Of a stretch of 64,000 nt of DNA, positions 30,329 through 40,450 are shown one piece after another. Source of the DNA: Candidatus Zhuqueibacterota bacterium. Its GTDB lineage: Bacteria > Zhuqueibacterota > Zhuqueibacteria > Residuimicrobiales > Oceaniaggregativiventaceae. The stretch lies in the NCBI GenBank assembly GCA_014728085.1, contig WJMF01000069.1, positions 25,465 through 89,464 of the forward strand, read 5' to 3'. The translations under genes and the position numbers were made by a program. Each line of letters begins with the position of its first letter. Position 1 is the first letter of the stretch. The notes beneath the pieces were generated by a model. The model had not been told where the DNA came from, did no database searches, and saw nothing but the letters and a program-made list of their open reading frames with translations.

Positions 30329-31138
30329 CTACCGCGGAAATTGCGAATCTGAAATCGATTCAACACCATTCTCATCTATCCGGATATTCTCGACCCGCCT
30401 TAAACTGTCCTCAATGACGAGCTTCCTCCCATCGACTTTCAAATCCAAACCGGGGACGTTTCCGATTTTCAAATAGTATCTCTGACTTGTCCACTCTCTG
30501 CTGTCACCGGGTAAAAACATAACTTCCTCTGATATCGTATCGCCATGAATAATTTTCATCCATGTGGATTCTTTTGCAACGACATTCAGGTTTAACATTT
30601 TTGCTGGATCTATTTCAGGTGATTGCTGAGCCACCGAATCTGCAACTGCATCGCTTAAACGCGGTATTTCGATTTCATGCACCTGTTTTGTTTTGGAATC
30701 CTCGCTCTGAGGCCAGAGGAGAAAAAGTAAAATAACCACTGCTGCTGCTACCGTCAGCAGCCAAAAAACGCTTCGATCCAAAACGGTTTTGAGCTTACCA
30801 AAAACATCCGTAAAAGAGACGTCCTCCTGCTTGTGGTTAGACTGGGAACCGGCGGCCCCTTCTTCACTCTCCGGTGCAGCTAATATCTGGGCTTGTTCAT
30901 ATTCCTGAACCAGCTTTTCACCATCCAGTTCCAAAGCTTCTGCAAACGCTCTCAAAAATGCCTTTACATACAAAGAGGGCAAAAAGTCCAGTTCACCGGA
31001 TTCCAGTTTTTTCAAAAACGCCTTGGAAATTTTCGTCCGCCGGGAAATTTCTTCAACCCGAATGGCCCTGGACTTACGTGCCTCCGACAACTCGCTGCCG
31101 ATTTTTTGATGTATCTCTTCTCTCTTGTTATTGTTCAT
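30329..31138 (-). CDS. RodZ-like helix-turn-helix membrane protein (HTH_25 + TM + DUF4115)
   Basis: IGSELSEARKSRAIRVEEISRRTKISKAFLKKLESGELDFLPSLYVKAFLRAFAEAL; TM; C-term WMKIIHGDTISEEVMFLPGDSREWTSQRYYLKIGN. Confidence 0.85.
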   Translation of the reverse strand: MNNNKREEIHQKIGSELSEARKSRAIRVEEISRRTKISKAFLKKLESGELDFLPSLYVKAFLRAFAEALELDGEKLVQEYEQAQILAAPESEEGAAGSQSNHKQEDVSFTDVFGKLKTVLDRSVFWLLTVAAAVVILLFLLWPQSEDSKTKQVHEIEIPRLSDAVADSVAQQSPEIDPAKMLNLNVVAKESTWMKIIHGDTISEEVMFLPGDSREWTSQRYYLKIGNVPGLDLKVDGRKLVIEDSLRRVENIRIDENGVESISDSQFPR

Positions 31139-31757
31139 GATGATGCTTTAAATCGTTCGAAAGGTGAGAGGATGTGAATTCTCTTAATGTTTTATAAAAT
31201 TTTGCCAATGGAAATCCTACTACATTATAAAAACAGCCTTCTATTCTTCTCACAAATACAGCACTCAGATCCTGAATACCATAAGCACCGGCCTTATCCA
31301 TTGGACTCTTTGTTTCAATGTATCGTTTAATCTCAAAATCTTCCAGTGTCCTGAAATAGACTTTGGTCATTTCATAGTCACTAATTGCATTCCCGCTCGA
31401 TGTATCGATCAACGAAAACCCGGTATACACACGGTGAACTTTTCCACTTAATGCTTTCAACATCGAGTAGGCCTCGTGGCTATTTTGGGGCTTTCCCAAA
31501 ATCTTGCTGTCGAGAACAACAATGGTATCCGCGCCAATAACAATGCTGTTTTCTGCGCCGGCAGCAACATCCCTGGCTTTATGTAGCGATAACAAGAGGA
31601 CATGCTTTTGTGGATCTGATTCTAAAAATTGATCCTCGTCAACACGGCTGGGTTTTATGGAAAAAGGGAGACCGATCAAAGACAAAAGTTGCGCCCGGCG
31701 GGGCGAAGCAGATGCCAAAACAAAAGTATCAGGATGTATTCGGTCGAACAAGCTCAT
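31128..31757 (-). CDS. maf: Maf family nucleotide pyrophosphatase
   Basis: FVLASASPRRAQLLSLIG, VIGADTIVVLDSKILGKP, YGIQD; start 31757 preferred. Confidence 0.93.
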   Translation of the reverse strand: MSLFDRIHPDTFVLASASPRRAQLLSLIGLPFSIKPSRVDEDQFLESDPQKHVLLLSLHKARDVAAGAENSIVIGADTIVVLDSKILGKPQNSHEAYSMLKALSGKVHRVYTGFSLIDTSSGNAISDYEMTKVYFRTLEDFEIKRYIETKSPMDKAGAYGIQDLSAVFVRRIEGCFYNVVGFPLAKFYKTLREFTSSHLSNDLKHHHEQ

Positions 31758-31761
31758 AAAT

Positions 31762-32211
31762 TTAACGCTTTTCCTCACTGTCCAGCATAATCGTAACCGG
31801 TCCATTGTTGGAAATCTTTACCAACATATCGGCTCCAAACTTACCGGTCGTCAGTCGCAAGCCGCTTTCTTTGAGTTTTTCCACAACATAATTATACAAC
31901 GGTTCAGATATCCCGGGCTTTGCAGCTTTAATAAAGCTCGGCCGCCTGCCTTTCCGGCAATCTGCATATAAAGTAAATTGAGAAATCACCAAAAGATCCG
32001 CCCCGACATCCATCGCAGACAAATTGACCTTTCCGTTGTTATCTTCAAATATACGCAAATTGACTATTTTATCAGCTAAATAATCAGCAGCTTTTTTGTC
32101 ATCACCCTCTTTGATGCCGAGTAAAATCACCAGTCCCTGTTCAATAGCGGCGTATTCTTTTCCCTCAATAACCACGGAAGCAGATGAAACTCGCTGTAAT
32201 AATCCTCTCAT
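31762..32211 (-). CDS. dtd: D-aminoacyl-tRNA deacylase
   Basis: MRGLLQRVSSASVVIEGK, LLVISQFTLYADCRKGRRPSFIKAA, TGKFGADMLVKISNNGPVTI. Confidence 0.96.
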   Translation of the reverse strand: MRGLLQRVSSASVVIEGKEYAAIEQGLVILLGIKEGDDKKAADYLADKIVNLRIFEDNNGKVNLSAMDVGADLLVISQFTLYADCRKGRRPSFIKAAKPGISEPLYNYVVEKLKESGLRLTTGKFGADMLVKISNNGPVTIMLDSEEKR

Positions 32212-32227
32212 AATAAACTCTGAAAAA

Positions 32228-33097
32228 TCAACCCATCCAAATCGCCAACAAGCCTGCCAGCATATCCGCCTTTAAAAGCACGGATAATCTGCCCAGTTCT
32301 TGCGTATTCGGCTTTTTCCACAGGACTATTATAGTATAAATAATCACCGTATGCACTAAAAAGATAACCAGGATCAGATACCACTGACCGTAGATATCGA
32401 GAATATAGGGTACTAAAGTGGCTATCAGTAGTACAAGAAAAATCGATATCGCCAAAATTCTGGAAATCCGAAAACCGTATCTAACGGGAAGGGTACACGC
32501 ATGAAAGGCTCGATCACCCTTTGCGTCTTCCATATCTTTGATGATTTCTCTGCCGAAATGCATTAAAAAAGCAAAACATGCCGGGATAATCCCATAAATC
32601 GCTTTGCCGACAGCAGCGCTACCATAAACAAATGCCAAACCGGTCATAACGCTGACCAGCATATTCCCCCACAAAACCGTTCTTTTGAAAAAAGCGCTAT
32701 AGGCATACAATAAAAATACGGATATTAAAGCCAGCGTTATGGTTGTCGCATTGATCAGACAACTGGCTAAAAAACCCAACATAAAGCAAATAATAGCAAA
32801 CCACCAAATCTGTTGACGCGCTAAAAGTCCGCTCGGAATTGGTCTTTCGGGTTTATTTATTTTATCAATCTCAAAATCGTAATAATCATTGATGGCGTTT
32901 GCCGCTGCAGTTAAAAATGCAGCGGAAAGACAGGCATAAAAAACAGGATTATAGGATCGTATCGAGCCCGTCATCATCGCTGCAACCAGTACGGAAAAAA
33001 CCGCAATCAACACATTTACCGGTCGACTGGCCCGGTATAATCCCTTCACCGTTCTCAATGATTCTCTTTCTCGAATAGAAAAAATTTTTTTATTCAA
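32228..33097 (-). CDS. UbiA-family prenyltransferase, possibly (geranyl)geranylglyceryl-phosphate prenyltransferase-like
   Basis: AANAINDYYDFEIDKINKPERPIPSGLL (NDxxDxxxD) and FGREIIKDMEDAKGDRAF second Asp-rich motif; multi-TM. Confidence 0.85.
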   Translation of the reverse strand: MNKKIFSIRERESLRTVKGLYRASRPVNVLIAVFSVLVAAMMTGSIRSYNPVFYACLSAAFLTAAANAINDYYDFEIDKINKPERPIPSGLLARQQIWWFAIICFMLGFLASCLINATTITLALISVFLLYAYSAFFKRTVLWGNMLVSVMTGLAFVYGSAAVGKAIYGIIPACFAFLMHFGREIIKDMEDAKGDRAFHACTLPVRYGFRISRILAISIFLVLLIATLVPYILDIYGQWYLILVIFLVHTVIIYTIIVLWKKPNTQELGRLSVLLKADMLAGLLAIWMG

Positions 33098-33173
33098 TTT
33101 TCAATATAATATGGATGTGAGCAAAATGCAAGAACTATTCCGCTGCTATTGCCGCGAGGGAATATAGGACCCT

Positions 33174-36100
33174 TTATTTTACTAAAAGTAGTCGGCGGAG
33201 TTTGGAGTATTGATTTGCCTTAAAAACGATAAAGTATATACCACTTGAAACAGCATTGCCTTCCAGGTCTTCTCCCAACCAGTTAATACAATGTCGACCT
33301 GCCGGCAGGGTGTCCTGGATAAGTATATCCACCGTCTGACCCATAATATTGATAATCTTTAGCACAACGCTGCTTTTTTCAGGCAACTGAAAATGAATCG
33401 ATGTTTGACTGTTAAATGGATTGGGATAATTTTGTTCGAGATAATAATTCAAAGGCTGAATGGTACCGATTTCTTCTATTCCGGCAACAGCTAAATGTTT
33501 ACCCTCGTTGTCACGCAAATCAATTTGATTGATCTTTATGGGAGAGCTTTCCCATTGTTGGAGTTTAAAATCAACACTTAATAATTGGTGGGTTCCCTTT
33601 TGCACAGGAGAACGGTTTACCGATAAATTTGCAAAAGAAATATCCAAAAAGCCGGAGGTTGAAAAATCACTAAAAAATGCGTATTGATCGCTGGAATTGT
33701 TTCCTCTGCCGGCATATACTCTTTTTATCGACAGACTGGAGGGAATGTATTGCAAAACAATATGTCCCATGGAAACATCATTTACCCCATCAACATAAAG
33801 AATTGCTGTGTAATGATCTGAACCTTTTTGTATATCCCAGAAACATCGCTTAAGGGTTGATTTCTGAATGGTATTGTCTTGTTGTTTATTGTGATTGAAC
33901 CAGTTCCACATTTGGGCAAACACGAACAAATCTTCATAATTGACAAGTTTATCGGCAACAGTAGCAATCAGAGGAATTTTACCATTCGCCGGCCCAATAT
34001 CACCTTTTCTGTCATTAGCGGGTTTCCAATAGGTCGAAAAGAGAGCGAAATCCTGCATGTCTATATCGCCATCTGCATCAAAATCACCTGTCAGATTTTC
34101 CAGAGGATAAACTTTCGCTCCGGCGGTGAGAGCAACAATTGTAGAAAGATCCGTCCGCCACAATTCTGCTGATTGGATATCAAGATTGCACGTATTTTCA
34201 TTTAGGACCTTAAACTCTATAGAACAAAGATTTCCAAAACCGAACATACCCCTGGTTGTATCCTCATAAACAATCCTTAGATCGATAACCAACTCGCCTT
34301 CACTTATATCAAAATCCAGGTCAGCGGAGACGGTATTGGACTCAAAAAAATCACCTTCCGTAACTTGAACAGCGCTTAGCCGGGTTGGATCATAGGTAAC
34401 TTTAAAGCGACCGGACTTGAAAGCGTTTACCTGATCTACAAAGAGATTGACAAAAAAAGATTCATTTTTTACCCCGACAACCTCCGCGGGCGATATAGAA
34501 ACGGAAGGGGATAACAAGCTGAATCGCGTGTTGGTCGAACCGCCTTTTTCTCCCCGCTCTATCACAACCGAAATATTGCGCACCTTGACTTCGGATTGTT
34601 GTGCTTGAAATATAATTCGATGCTGCGACGAAATAATACTCTGAATCAAATCAAAAGCCGACTTGAAACCGCTTTCAATATCAAAAACCAAGCCACCGGA
34701 TTTTTCTGATAGAGTGCGATAAGACTCTGTATCCATAGCAATACTGAACAAATGCAATCGGTTATCCAAAATGGAATTTGTAACCGAATCAAGAACGGCG
34801 CTGGAGGCAACAGAACCGTTCAGGGGAGAATCCGTACATAAAAGAGCAAATCTTTGTCCATATGTTCGAAAATCGAACGCCTCGATTGTGCTCAGTGCCT
34901 TCGGTAGCGATTGAGACGCTGCATTATTCTTATAGGATATCACATCAAACCAACCCATCAGTTCGTTTAAATCCGATGTAAAGGAATACGCAAACTCAAC
35001 CTCCTCGTGATAGGTAATCAGAGCATAACGGGGGATGAATCCTTTTGCTTTCAGAATATTATCAAGTGTGGATATACTTGTTTGCAATGCTTCTATTTCA
35101 GCTTGCATGCTCGAAACGGTATTGAGAATGAATACAATATCCATAAATATATTATCGCCCGCCGTAATATTTTCGATACTCTCTATCGGTCGGCTGAGGC
35201 CATTTTCTAAAAGCGAAACCTGATCAGCACTTATATTGTCGACAGTTCTGTTGGACGTCTGATCAAAAACACTAAGATAGCAGGAAACATCCGGAAAATT
35301 CCACGATTCAATTTGATGGATATTCACATAATATCCGCTCAGATTGGTTTCGCTGCTTGCCGGAATGATTTGCAGAATAAGGCCTCCATCACCCACGATC
35401 ATACCCTTCAGAGGCGAAACAAGGGCAATGTCATTAAGGTCGGATTCGACCCGGGTATCCACCTTTTCCCAGGTCTTTCCCCCTGTACGGGTCTTAAAAA
35501 GAGTACCCTGATCACCGATTGCATAGCCGTTCACAAGATCACTGAATACAACGGCATTGAGAGGAAGATCCGATACTTTTTTTGAAATCCAGGTTTCTCC
35601 ACCGTTCGAGGTTTGACATATTTCTCCCTCCGAAGTGACCGCCCAGCCTCTTTTGCTATCTAAAAAACACAAATCACGAATCGTTGACGTCACTCCGCTG
35701 ATTTGATCTTGCCAGGACCTACCGGCATCAACCGTTTTCATAATTCGGCCCAACGGGCCTGCGACCCAACCTGTCGTATTGTTGATAAAATCCATTGCAT
35801 AAAAAGCCAACGGATCGTTGCGGTAGCGATGCAACCAGTTGTTTCCGGCATCGGTGGTCTGTTTAACAATGCCCTTGTCACCTATAGCCCAACCGATGGA
35901 ATCAGAAACAAACTCGAGTGCGTAAAAAGCATATTCAGATGAACTGAATTTTTGTTGCCAGGTCTTGCCGCCATCTTTACTTTGTAAAATCATTCCCGAG
36001 TTTTGACTGTTTTTACCAACAATCCAGGCATCTGAATGACTTGTAAAATAGACATCATAGAGTTGATGATTGCCGGGTAACGGATTCTGATTCCACAGTG

Positions 36101-39100
36101 AACCACCATCTTCGGTGGTGGCGAATAAACCTTTGGAGCCTATCACAACGGCTTCGAGTGAGTCTTTAAAGAAAATTTTATGTAAATTGTCGCGAATCGA
36201 CGTCGTTTTTTGGTTTAACTGAAAATTATAGCTCCATACCGGCAGGGTTGCAGCAGAAGCCTGTGAAGCGGTTGTCGCCCTTGCGTAGCTCCCATCCGTA
36301 CTATAGGCAAATGCAGCATAATAATATTTCATTTCCGGAGAAAGACCGGCATCTATAAATCCGGACAGCTTGCCAGTATAGACCACAATACCATCTGAGG
36401 TGTTTTTGGGAAAAGATCTCGAATTGCGCAGCACCATAACACCATCAAAGTTCGGCGAGGATGGATTCTGCCAGCGACAGTAAATCTTATCGGGTGCCGC
36501 CGCAGAGGCGATAAATCCTTTGACATTTTCGATAACTCTGCCGTACCGGTAACGATCAAAATCATAGCCGCCTTTATCCGCTTTTTGTACGAGAACCTCT
36601 ACATTCCGGCCTTTATCATCTTCATCGATATTGTGCGTGTTATAGGTACATACGTATTGTGATGATATGATCAACCCGATATGATCCACAATCCGAGCAA
36701 AATCGCTGTTTATATCGAAATAAAATCCGCCTGTTTGAACGGCCAGTTGATGAAACTGTTCAAAATTGGGACCAGCAATATCCGCAACAATTCTCTTTTC
36801 CTGCAGCAGATCAGTGATGGATTCAGTGGTATGCAGAGTCGTACCATCTCCCGGATCTCCGGCCTGATGATATTCGGCATCAGTAATAAGAATCATCAAT
36901 CGCTGGCTGATTCCCCTGAAACTCAATTCGCCGGCTTTTGCCATACCTTCGAGTGCATTTTCTTTATAATCTCCACCACCGACCGGAGACAGGGTTTCAA
37001 TCCACTGCTTAAACTGGACAATATCATCGGTAAAATCAAAAGTGCGTTCAACTTTATCGCTAAAAGAAATCAAAGCCAGACGGTAATCAATTCCTTTGGC
37101 AGCCAGGGAATCTGCAAAACTGGAAGCTCTGTTTTTCAAATCCTCAATTTCTTGCGTCATGCTTGCTGTCACATCAAAGACGAATACGATATCAGCCTTT
37201 CCGCCGGAACTGGTATTGATCTGCTCAAAAGCTTCAGGAGCTTCTTCGACGCCATCTTCCTTGACCAGAATATCGCCCATTTCGATATCTGAAACCGGCT
37301 GAAGTGTTTTATCATCCACAATCGTAATAAAGTTAACAATCGTGGGAAAGCGGCTGATATCGATGCTGTTTATGGTAACCTTGTAACCCTCTACATCCAC
37401 ATCATCCAGTGTTGTCGCGTAACAAAAGGCCCCGTTTTGCAATTCGGAAAAGCGGTTATAGTGATCGAAAGCAAAAGCTGAATAGTAATAAGTAGTTGCC
37501 GGATCGACATCATAATCGATAAAATTTTCACCGGTACCCCGGTAAACCTCTGCGCCATCATAAGGATGAGAAGGGAATATATCCTTTCTTCGAAGGATTT
37601 TACAACCTGAAAATTCTGGCTGTGCAGGATTATCCCATGTCAGCTCAATAGCATCTGAGCCTCTGGTTTCACAAACCAAGTTTTGAATGCTATTCGGTTG
37701 CTCCTCAGATAAATCCAGTTTGATAATCGTGCCCCGATCACCTACCGCCCAGCCGCAGACCTGATTGATAATCACAATATCGTTTAGGTCTTCCGTGGTT
37801 CCGCTGTTGTCTATCCCCCAGGATTGACCGCCATTGCTCGTGCGCAGAATAACACCATTTGATCCGGCAATAAATCCCAGATTGGGATTGATGAAATCAA
37901 TCGAGTTTAAGGGATCATCCCCATATCTGGTTAATTCTTCCCATTTTTCACCCCCGTTTTTCGAATGCAAAATCACCCCGCGACTGGTTACGATAAAGCC
38001 GGTATTGGAATTAACAAAATAAACATCCAGCAAATCCGGACGCTCGCCACCAATGTTTTTTGAAATCCAGTCTTCTCCGCCATTGTTTGTAAACAAGACC
38101 GTATTATGTTCTCCAACGACCCATCCGGTATCGGCATTGAGAAAAAATAAATTGAACAAATCCTCGCTCGTGCCACTATTCAGACTCTGCCACTCTATTC
38201 CGCCGTTTACCGTCTTTTCGATTTTGCCGGATGCTCCGACCAGATAACCGACTTTTGAATCCAGCATGAAACATTCCCGAATAGCTCCCGGCGATGGGCT
38301 GGGAAAACGCATCCAGTTATAGCCGCCATTTTTCGTACTCAACAGTAAAGCATTCCCCTTGTCGTCATAGCCACCAATCCACCCCAGCGAATGATCGCGA
38401 AAGAGTATATCATGAAAATGGAACGTCTCATTTTCCGGAATAACATCCCAGCCGGCTCCACCATTGGTTGTGGCCAATATTTTACCGTTTTCACTAACCG
38501 CCCAGGCAGTCAGACTGTCGACAGCGCTAATCGCAGTCAGGTCTGTGAGAAAACCGGATTTTTGCTGACGCCAAATGGTGGGATATTGTACTTCCGGTTG
38601 AACGACAATATAATCAGATCTCGTTTTGTAAAAATAGTTGTCTTTGCTTTTTATCCGCAGTTGAACGCTATAACTACCGGCAGTTGTATATTCAAAAGCC
38701 GGAAAGCGGTCATAAGAATCAATTTTCCCGTCTCCATCAAAATCCCAGGCCCACTCTGCAATAGCAGAGAGCGAATTGTTGGAAGATAGAGCAACAATCT
38801 TTGGCTTTCTAAGCGATCTGACCTCTGCATCGGGACGATCGACTTGAATGACATTAACAGATTCGATTTTCACGCTATCAAGAGAAAACACTACATCCCC
38901 TATATACCAATAATCTCCGTCCCCGTTGACCGGTACGTTGATCGTGTTCATCAAGCCGTTTCGATCATAAATATCCAAATAGGCACCTGACTCGCTTAGT
39001 GCCGGATATTTGGAATAGTTTTCAACATATAATCGATAACGATTCAGTTGAGGTTGATAAAGCGTAATAATTTCCGGACCAAAGCCCCGGTTAAAATCCT

Positions 39101-40415
39101 GATTACATATCGCCCAGGGCGGCCCTGTATTTTGGCCTTGTTGTTGTGAAGAAATATCATATATTCTGCCGGACAATTCAGGCGTCAACAAATGCAAATC
39201 GAGATCACCCGGGCTCTGCCCCCAATGCAGTTCGAAACGATACTGGTTCTCTTTTAATAGAGGAGATAGTAATATATTAAATATATTCGGTTTATTTCGC
39301 TCCAGCCGGACTTTGGTTTGTATAGACGCGTAACCCGGTGCTATAATCGAAATAAGCTGCGAACTCTGCAAGCTGTTGTCATATAATTGAACCTGTAAAG
39401 GCGCATGACCCTTTCTGGGAACAGCATAAAAATCCGGAACCACCTCAAGCAAATCGATATTCCTGATCCTGTACCCTCCGGTGTCATCTGTGGTTGTGGT
39501 TAAATCGCCAATAGATACCCTGGCGTTATCAATCACATTTCCCGATTCGGCGTCCATTACACGTCCCATGATCAGGGGAAAATCATTCTTGCCCTCCCCC
39601 AGTGTTACGGTAACAGCTGTATAGCGACCGGGTGAAGATTTCGCTTCCGCCCGTATAACCGGTTTACAACCGACAGTGGGCGAATATCCGGACGTTGCAT
39701 TAAACTTTTGCCTCCATTCCCCACGAGTCAAAATGATTCTATCCGGCACGTTCAAACAGGACGGCGCCGAAGAGGTAAGAAAAATGGTGTCGTTCACTGC
39801 CGTATCTCCAGGGACGCATTCAAACCCTATACCGGTATAGAACGATGCCATAGTCGAGTCCGGAATCAGGCGTAGCTCAGGTCGCTTTTCTGCCGAAAAT
39901 CTCAATGCAAAACGCTCGATATCCAGATCGGTTCTGGCATAAAATTCCAGCCGTGAGCCGATCCACTGACGCAGATCTCCGTACCAGTATTCCCTGGAAG
40001 GAAGCAGTGAAAATTCTGTTCTGGGCTCCCCTGAGCAGAAAGCGCGCAAAAATGGTCCTCCGTCTCTACCCCCAACCGGGAACCATTGCATAACACTTTC
40101 TTGCGTATTCCAGCGTTCATAGCCATTGTTAAAAGTATGTAAAGAGATCGAGTCGGTTTTACCCACCAGCTTGAAATCATCCACATCAAAACGGATGGCC
40201 GAGGCGGAATAATTGATTTCAAACCACACGCTCTTTACATCACTAAAAATCTCAAAAAACTTGCTGCTATCCTGCGGATTGAATGCATCGGGGATTATCG
40301 GGATGGATACTTTTGTCCATTGATTTTGGTCGGTTATTGATGATATATTTCTCTCAACAATTTGAGGAAATGCAACGGAATATAATATTGATATATAGAA
40401 AAAAATCTTTTTCAT
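33174..40415 (-). CDS. Giant (2413 aa) secreted modular protein: carboxypeptidase-regulatory-like, PKD, two YCF48 arrays, two vWA domains, FN3-like, cohesin-like, dockerin-like, T9SS type A sorting domain
   Basis: Signal peptide; repeated YCF48 motif (GWAVGDRGTIIKL, GFIAGSNGVILRTSNGGQSW); vWA DIVFVFDVTASM and DIVFILNTVSSM; dockerin-like GDFDADGDIDMQDFALF; C-term YPNPFNSQTSIHFQLPEKSSVVLKIINIMGQ. Confidence 0.85.
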   Translation of the reverse strand: MKKIFFYISILYSVAFPQIVERNISSITDQNQWTKVSIPIIPDAFNPQDSSKFFEIFSDVKSVWFEINYSASAIRFDVDDFKLVGKTDSISLHTFNNGYERWNTQESVMQWFPVGGRDGGPFLRAFCSGEPRTEFSLLPSREYWYGDLRQWIGSRLEFYARTDLDIERFALRFSAEKRPELRLIPDSTMASFYTGIGFECVPGDTAVNDTIFLTSSAPSCLNVPDRIILTRGEWRQKFNATSGYSPTVGCKPVIRAEAKSSPGRYTAVTVTLGEGKNDFPLIMGRVMDAESGNVIDNARVSIGDLTTTTDDTGGYRIRNIDLLEVVPDFYAVPRKGHAPLQVQLYDNSLQSSQLISIIAPGYASIQTKVRLERNKPNIFNILLSPLLKENQYRFELHWGQSPGDLDLHLLTPELSGRIYDISSQQQGQNTGPPWAICNQDFNRGFGPEIITLYQPQLNRYRLYVENYSKYPALSESGAYLDIYDRNGLMNTINVPVNGDGDYWYIGDVVFSLDSVKIESVNVIQVDRPDAEVRSLRKPKIVALSSNNSLSAIAEWAWDFDGDGKIDSYDRFPAFEYTTAGSYSVQLRIKSKDNYFYKTRSDYIVVQPEVQYPTIWRQQKSGFLTDLTAISAVDSLTAWAVSENGKILATTNGGAGWDVIPENETFHFHDILFRDHSLGWIGGYDDKGNALLLSTKNGGYNWMRFPSPSPGAIRECFMLDSKVGYLVGASGKIEKTVNGGIEWQSLNSGTSEDLFNLFFLNADTGWVVGEHNTVLFTNNGGEDWISKNIGGERPDLLDVYFVNSNTGFIVTSRGVILHSKNGGEKWEELTRYGDDPLNSIDFINPNLGFIAGSNGVILRTSNGGQSWGIDNSGTTEDLNDIVIINQVCGWAVGDRGTIIKLDLSEEQPNSIQNLVCETRGSDAIELTWDNPAQPEFSGCKILRRKDIFPSHPYDGAEVYRGTGENFIDYDVDPATTYYYSAFAFDHYNRFSELQNGAFCYATTLDDVDVEGYKVTINSIDISRFPTIVNFITIVDDKTLQPVSDIEMGDILVKEDGVEEAPEAFEQINTSSGGKADIVFVFDVTASMTQEIEDLKNRASSFADSLAAKGIDYRLALISFSDKVERTFDFTDDIVQFKQWIETLSPVGGGDYKENALEGMAKAGELSFRGISQRLMILITDAEYHQAGDPGDGTTLHTTESITDLLQEKRIVADIAGPNFEQFHQLAVQTGGFYFDINSDFARIVDHIGLIISSQYVCTYNTHNIDEDDKGRNVEVLVQKADKGGYDFDRYRYGRVIENVKGFIASAAAPDKIYCRWQNPSSPNFDGVMVLRNSRSFPKNTSDGIVVYTGKLSGFIDAGLSPEMKYYYAAFAYSTDGSYARATTASQASAATLPVWSYNFQLNQKTTSIRDNLHKIFFKDSLEAVVIGSKGLFATTEDGGSLWNQNPLPGNHQLYDVYFTSHSDAWIVGKNSQNSGMILQSKDGGKTWQQKFSSSEYAFYALEFVSDSIGWAIGDKGIVKQTTDAGNNWLHRYRNDPLAFYAMDFINNTTGWVAGPLGRIMKTVDAGRSWQDQISGVTSTIRDLCFLDSKRGWAVTSEGEICQTSNGGETWISKKVSDLPLNAVVFSDLVNGYAIGDQGTLFKTRTGGKTWEKVDTRVESDLNDIALVSPLKGMIVGDGGLILQIIPASSETNLSGYYVNIHQIESWNFPDVSCYLSVFDQTSNRTVDNISADQVSLLENGLSRPIESIENITAGDNIFMDIVFILNTVSSMQAEIEALQTSISTLDNILKAKGFIPRYALITYHEEVEFAYSFTSDLNELMGWFDVISYKNNAASQSLPKALSTIEAFDFRTYGQRFALLCTDSPLNGSVASSAVLDSVTNSILDNRLHLFSIAMDTESYRTLSEKSGGLVFDIESGFKSAFDLIQSIISSQHRIIFQAQQSEVKVRNISVVIERGEKGGSTNTRFSLLSPSVSISPAEVVGVKNESFFVNLFVDQVNAFKSGRFKVTYDPTRLSAVQVTEGDFFESNTVSADLDFDISEGELVIDLRIVYEDTTRGMFGFGNLCSIEFKVLNENTCNLDIQSAELWRTDLSTIVALTAGAKVYPLENLTGDFDADGDIDMQDFALFSTYWKPANDRKGDIGPANGKIPLIATVADKLVNYEDLFVFAQMWNWFNHNKQQDNTIQKSTLKRCFWDIQKGSDHYTAILYVDGVNDVSMGHIVLQYIPSSLSIKRVYAGRGNNSSDQYAFFSDFSTSGFLDISFANLSVNRSPVQKGTHQLLSVDFKLQQWESSPIKINQIDLRDNEGKHLAVAGIEEIGTIQPLNYYLEQNYPNPFNSQTSIHFQLPEKSSVVLKIINIMGQTVDILIQDTLPAGRHCINWLGEDLEGNAVSSGIYFIVFKANQYSKLRRLLLVK

Positions 40416-40450
40416 AAAATTGCTCCCGGGCGATATCTCATCGTCTATAT

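Noticed and set aside
36681-37292. 203-aa plus-strand ORF inside the giant secreted protein gene
   Set aside because: Antisense to a recognisable vWA domain; low-complexity translation with no motif.
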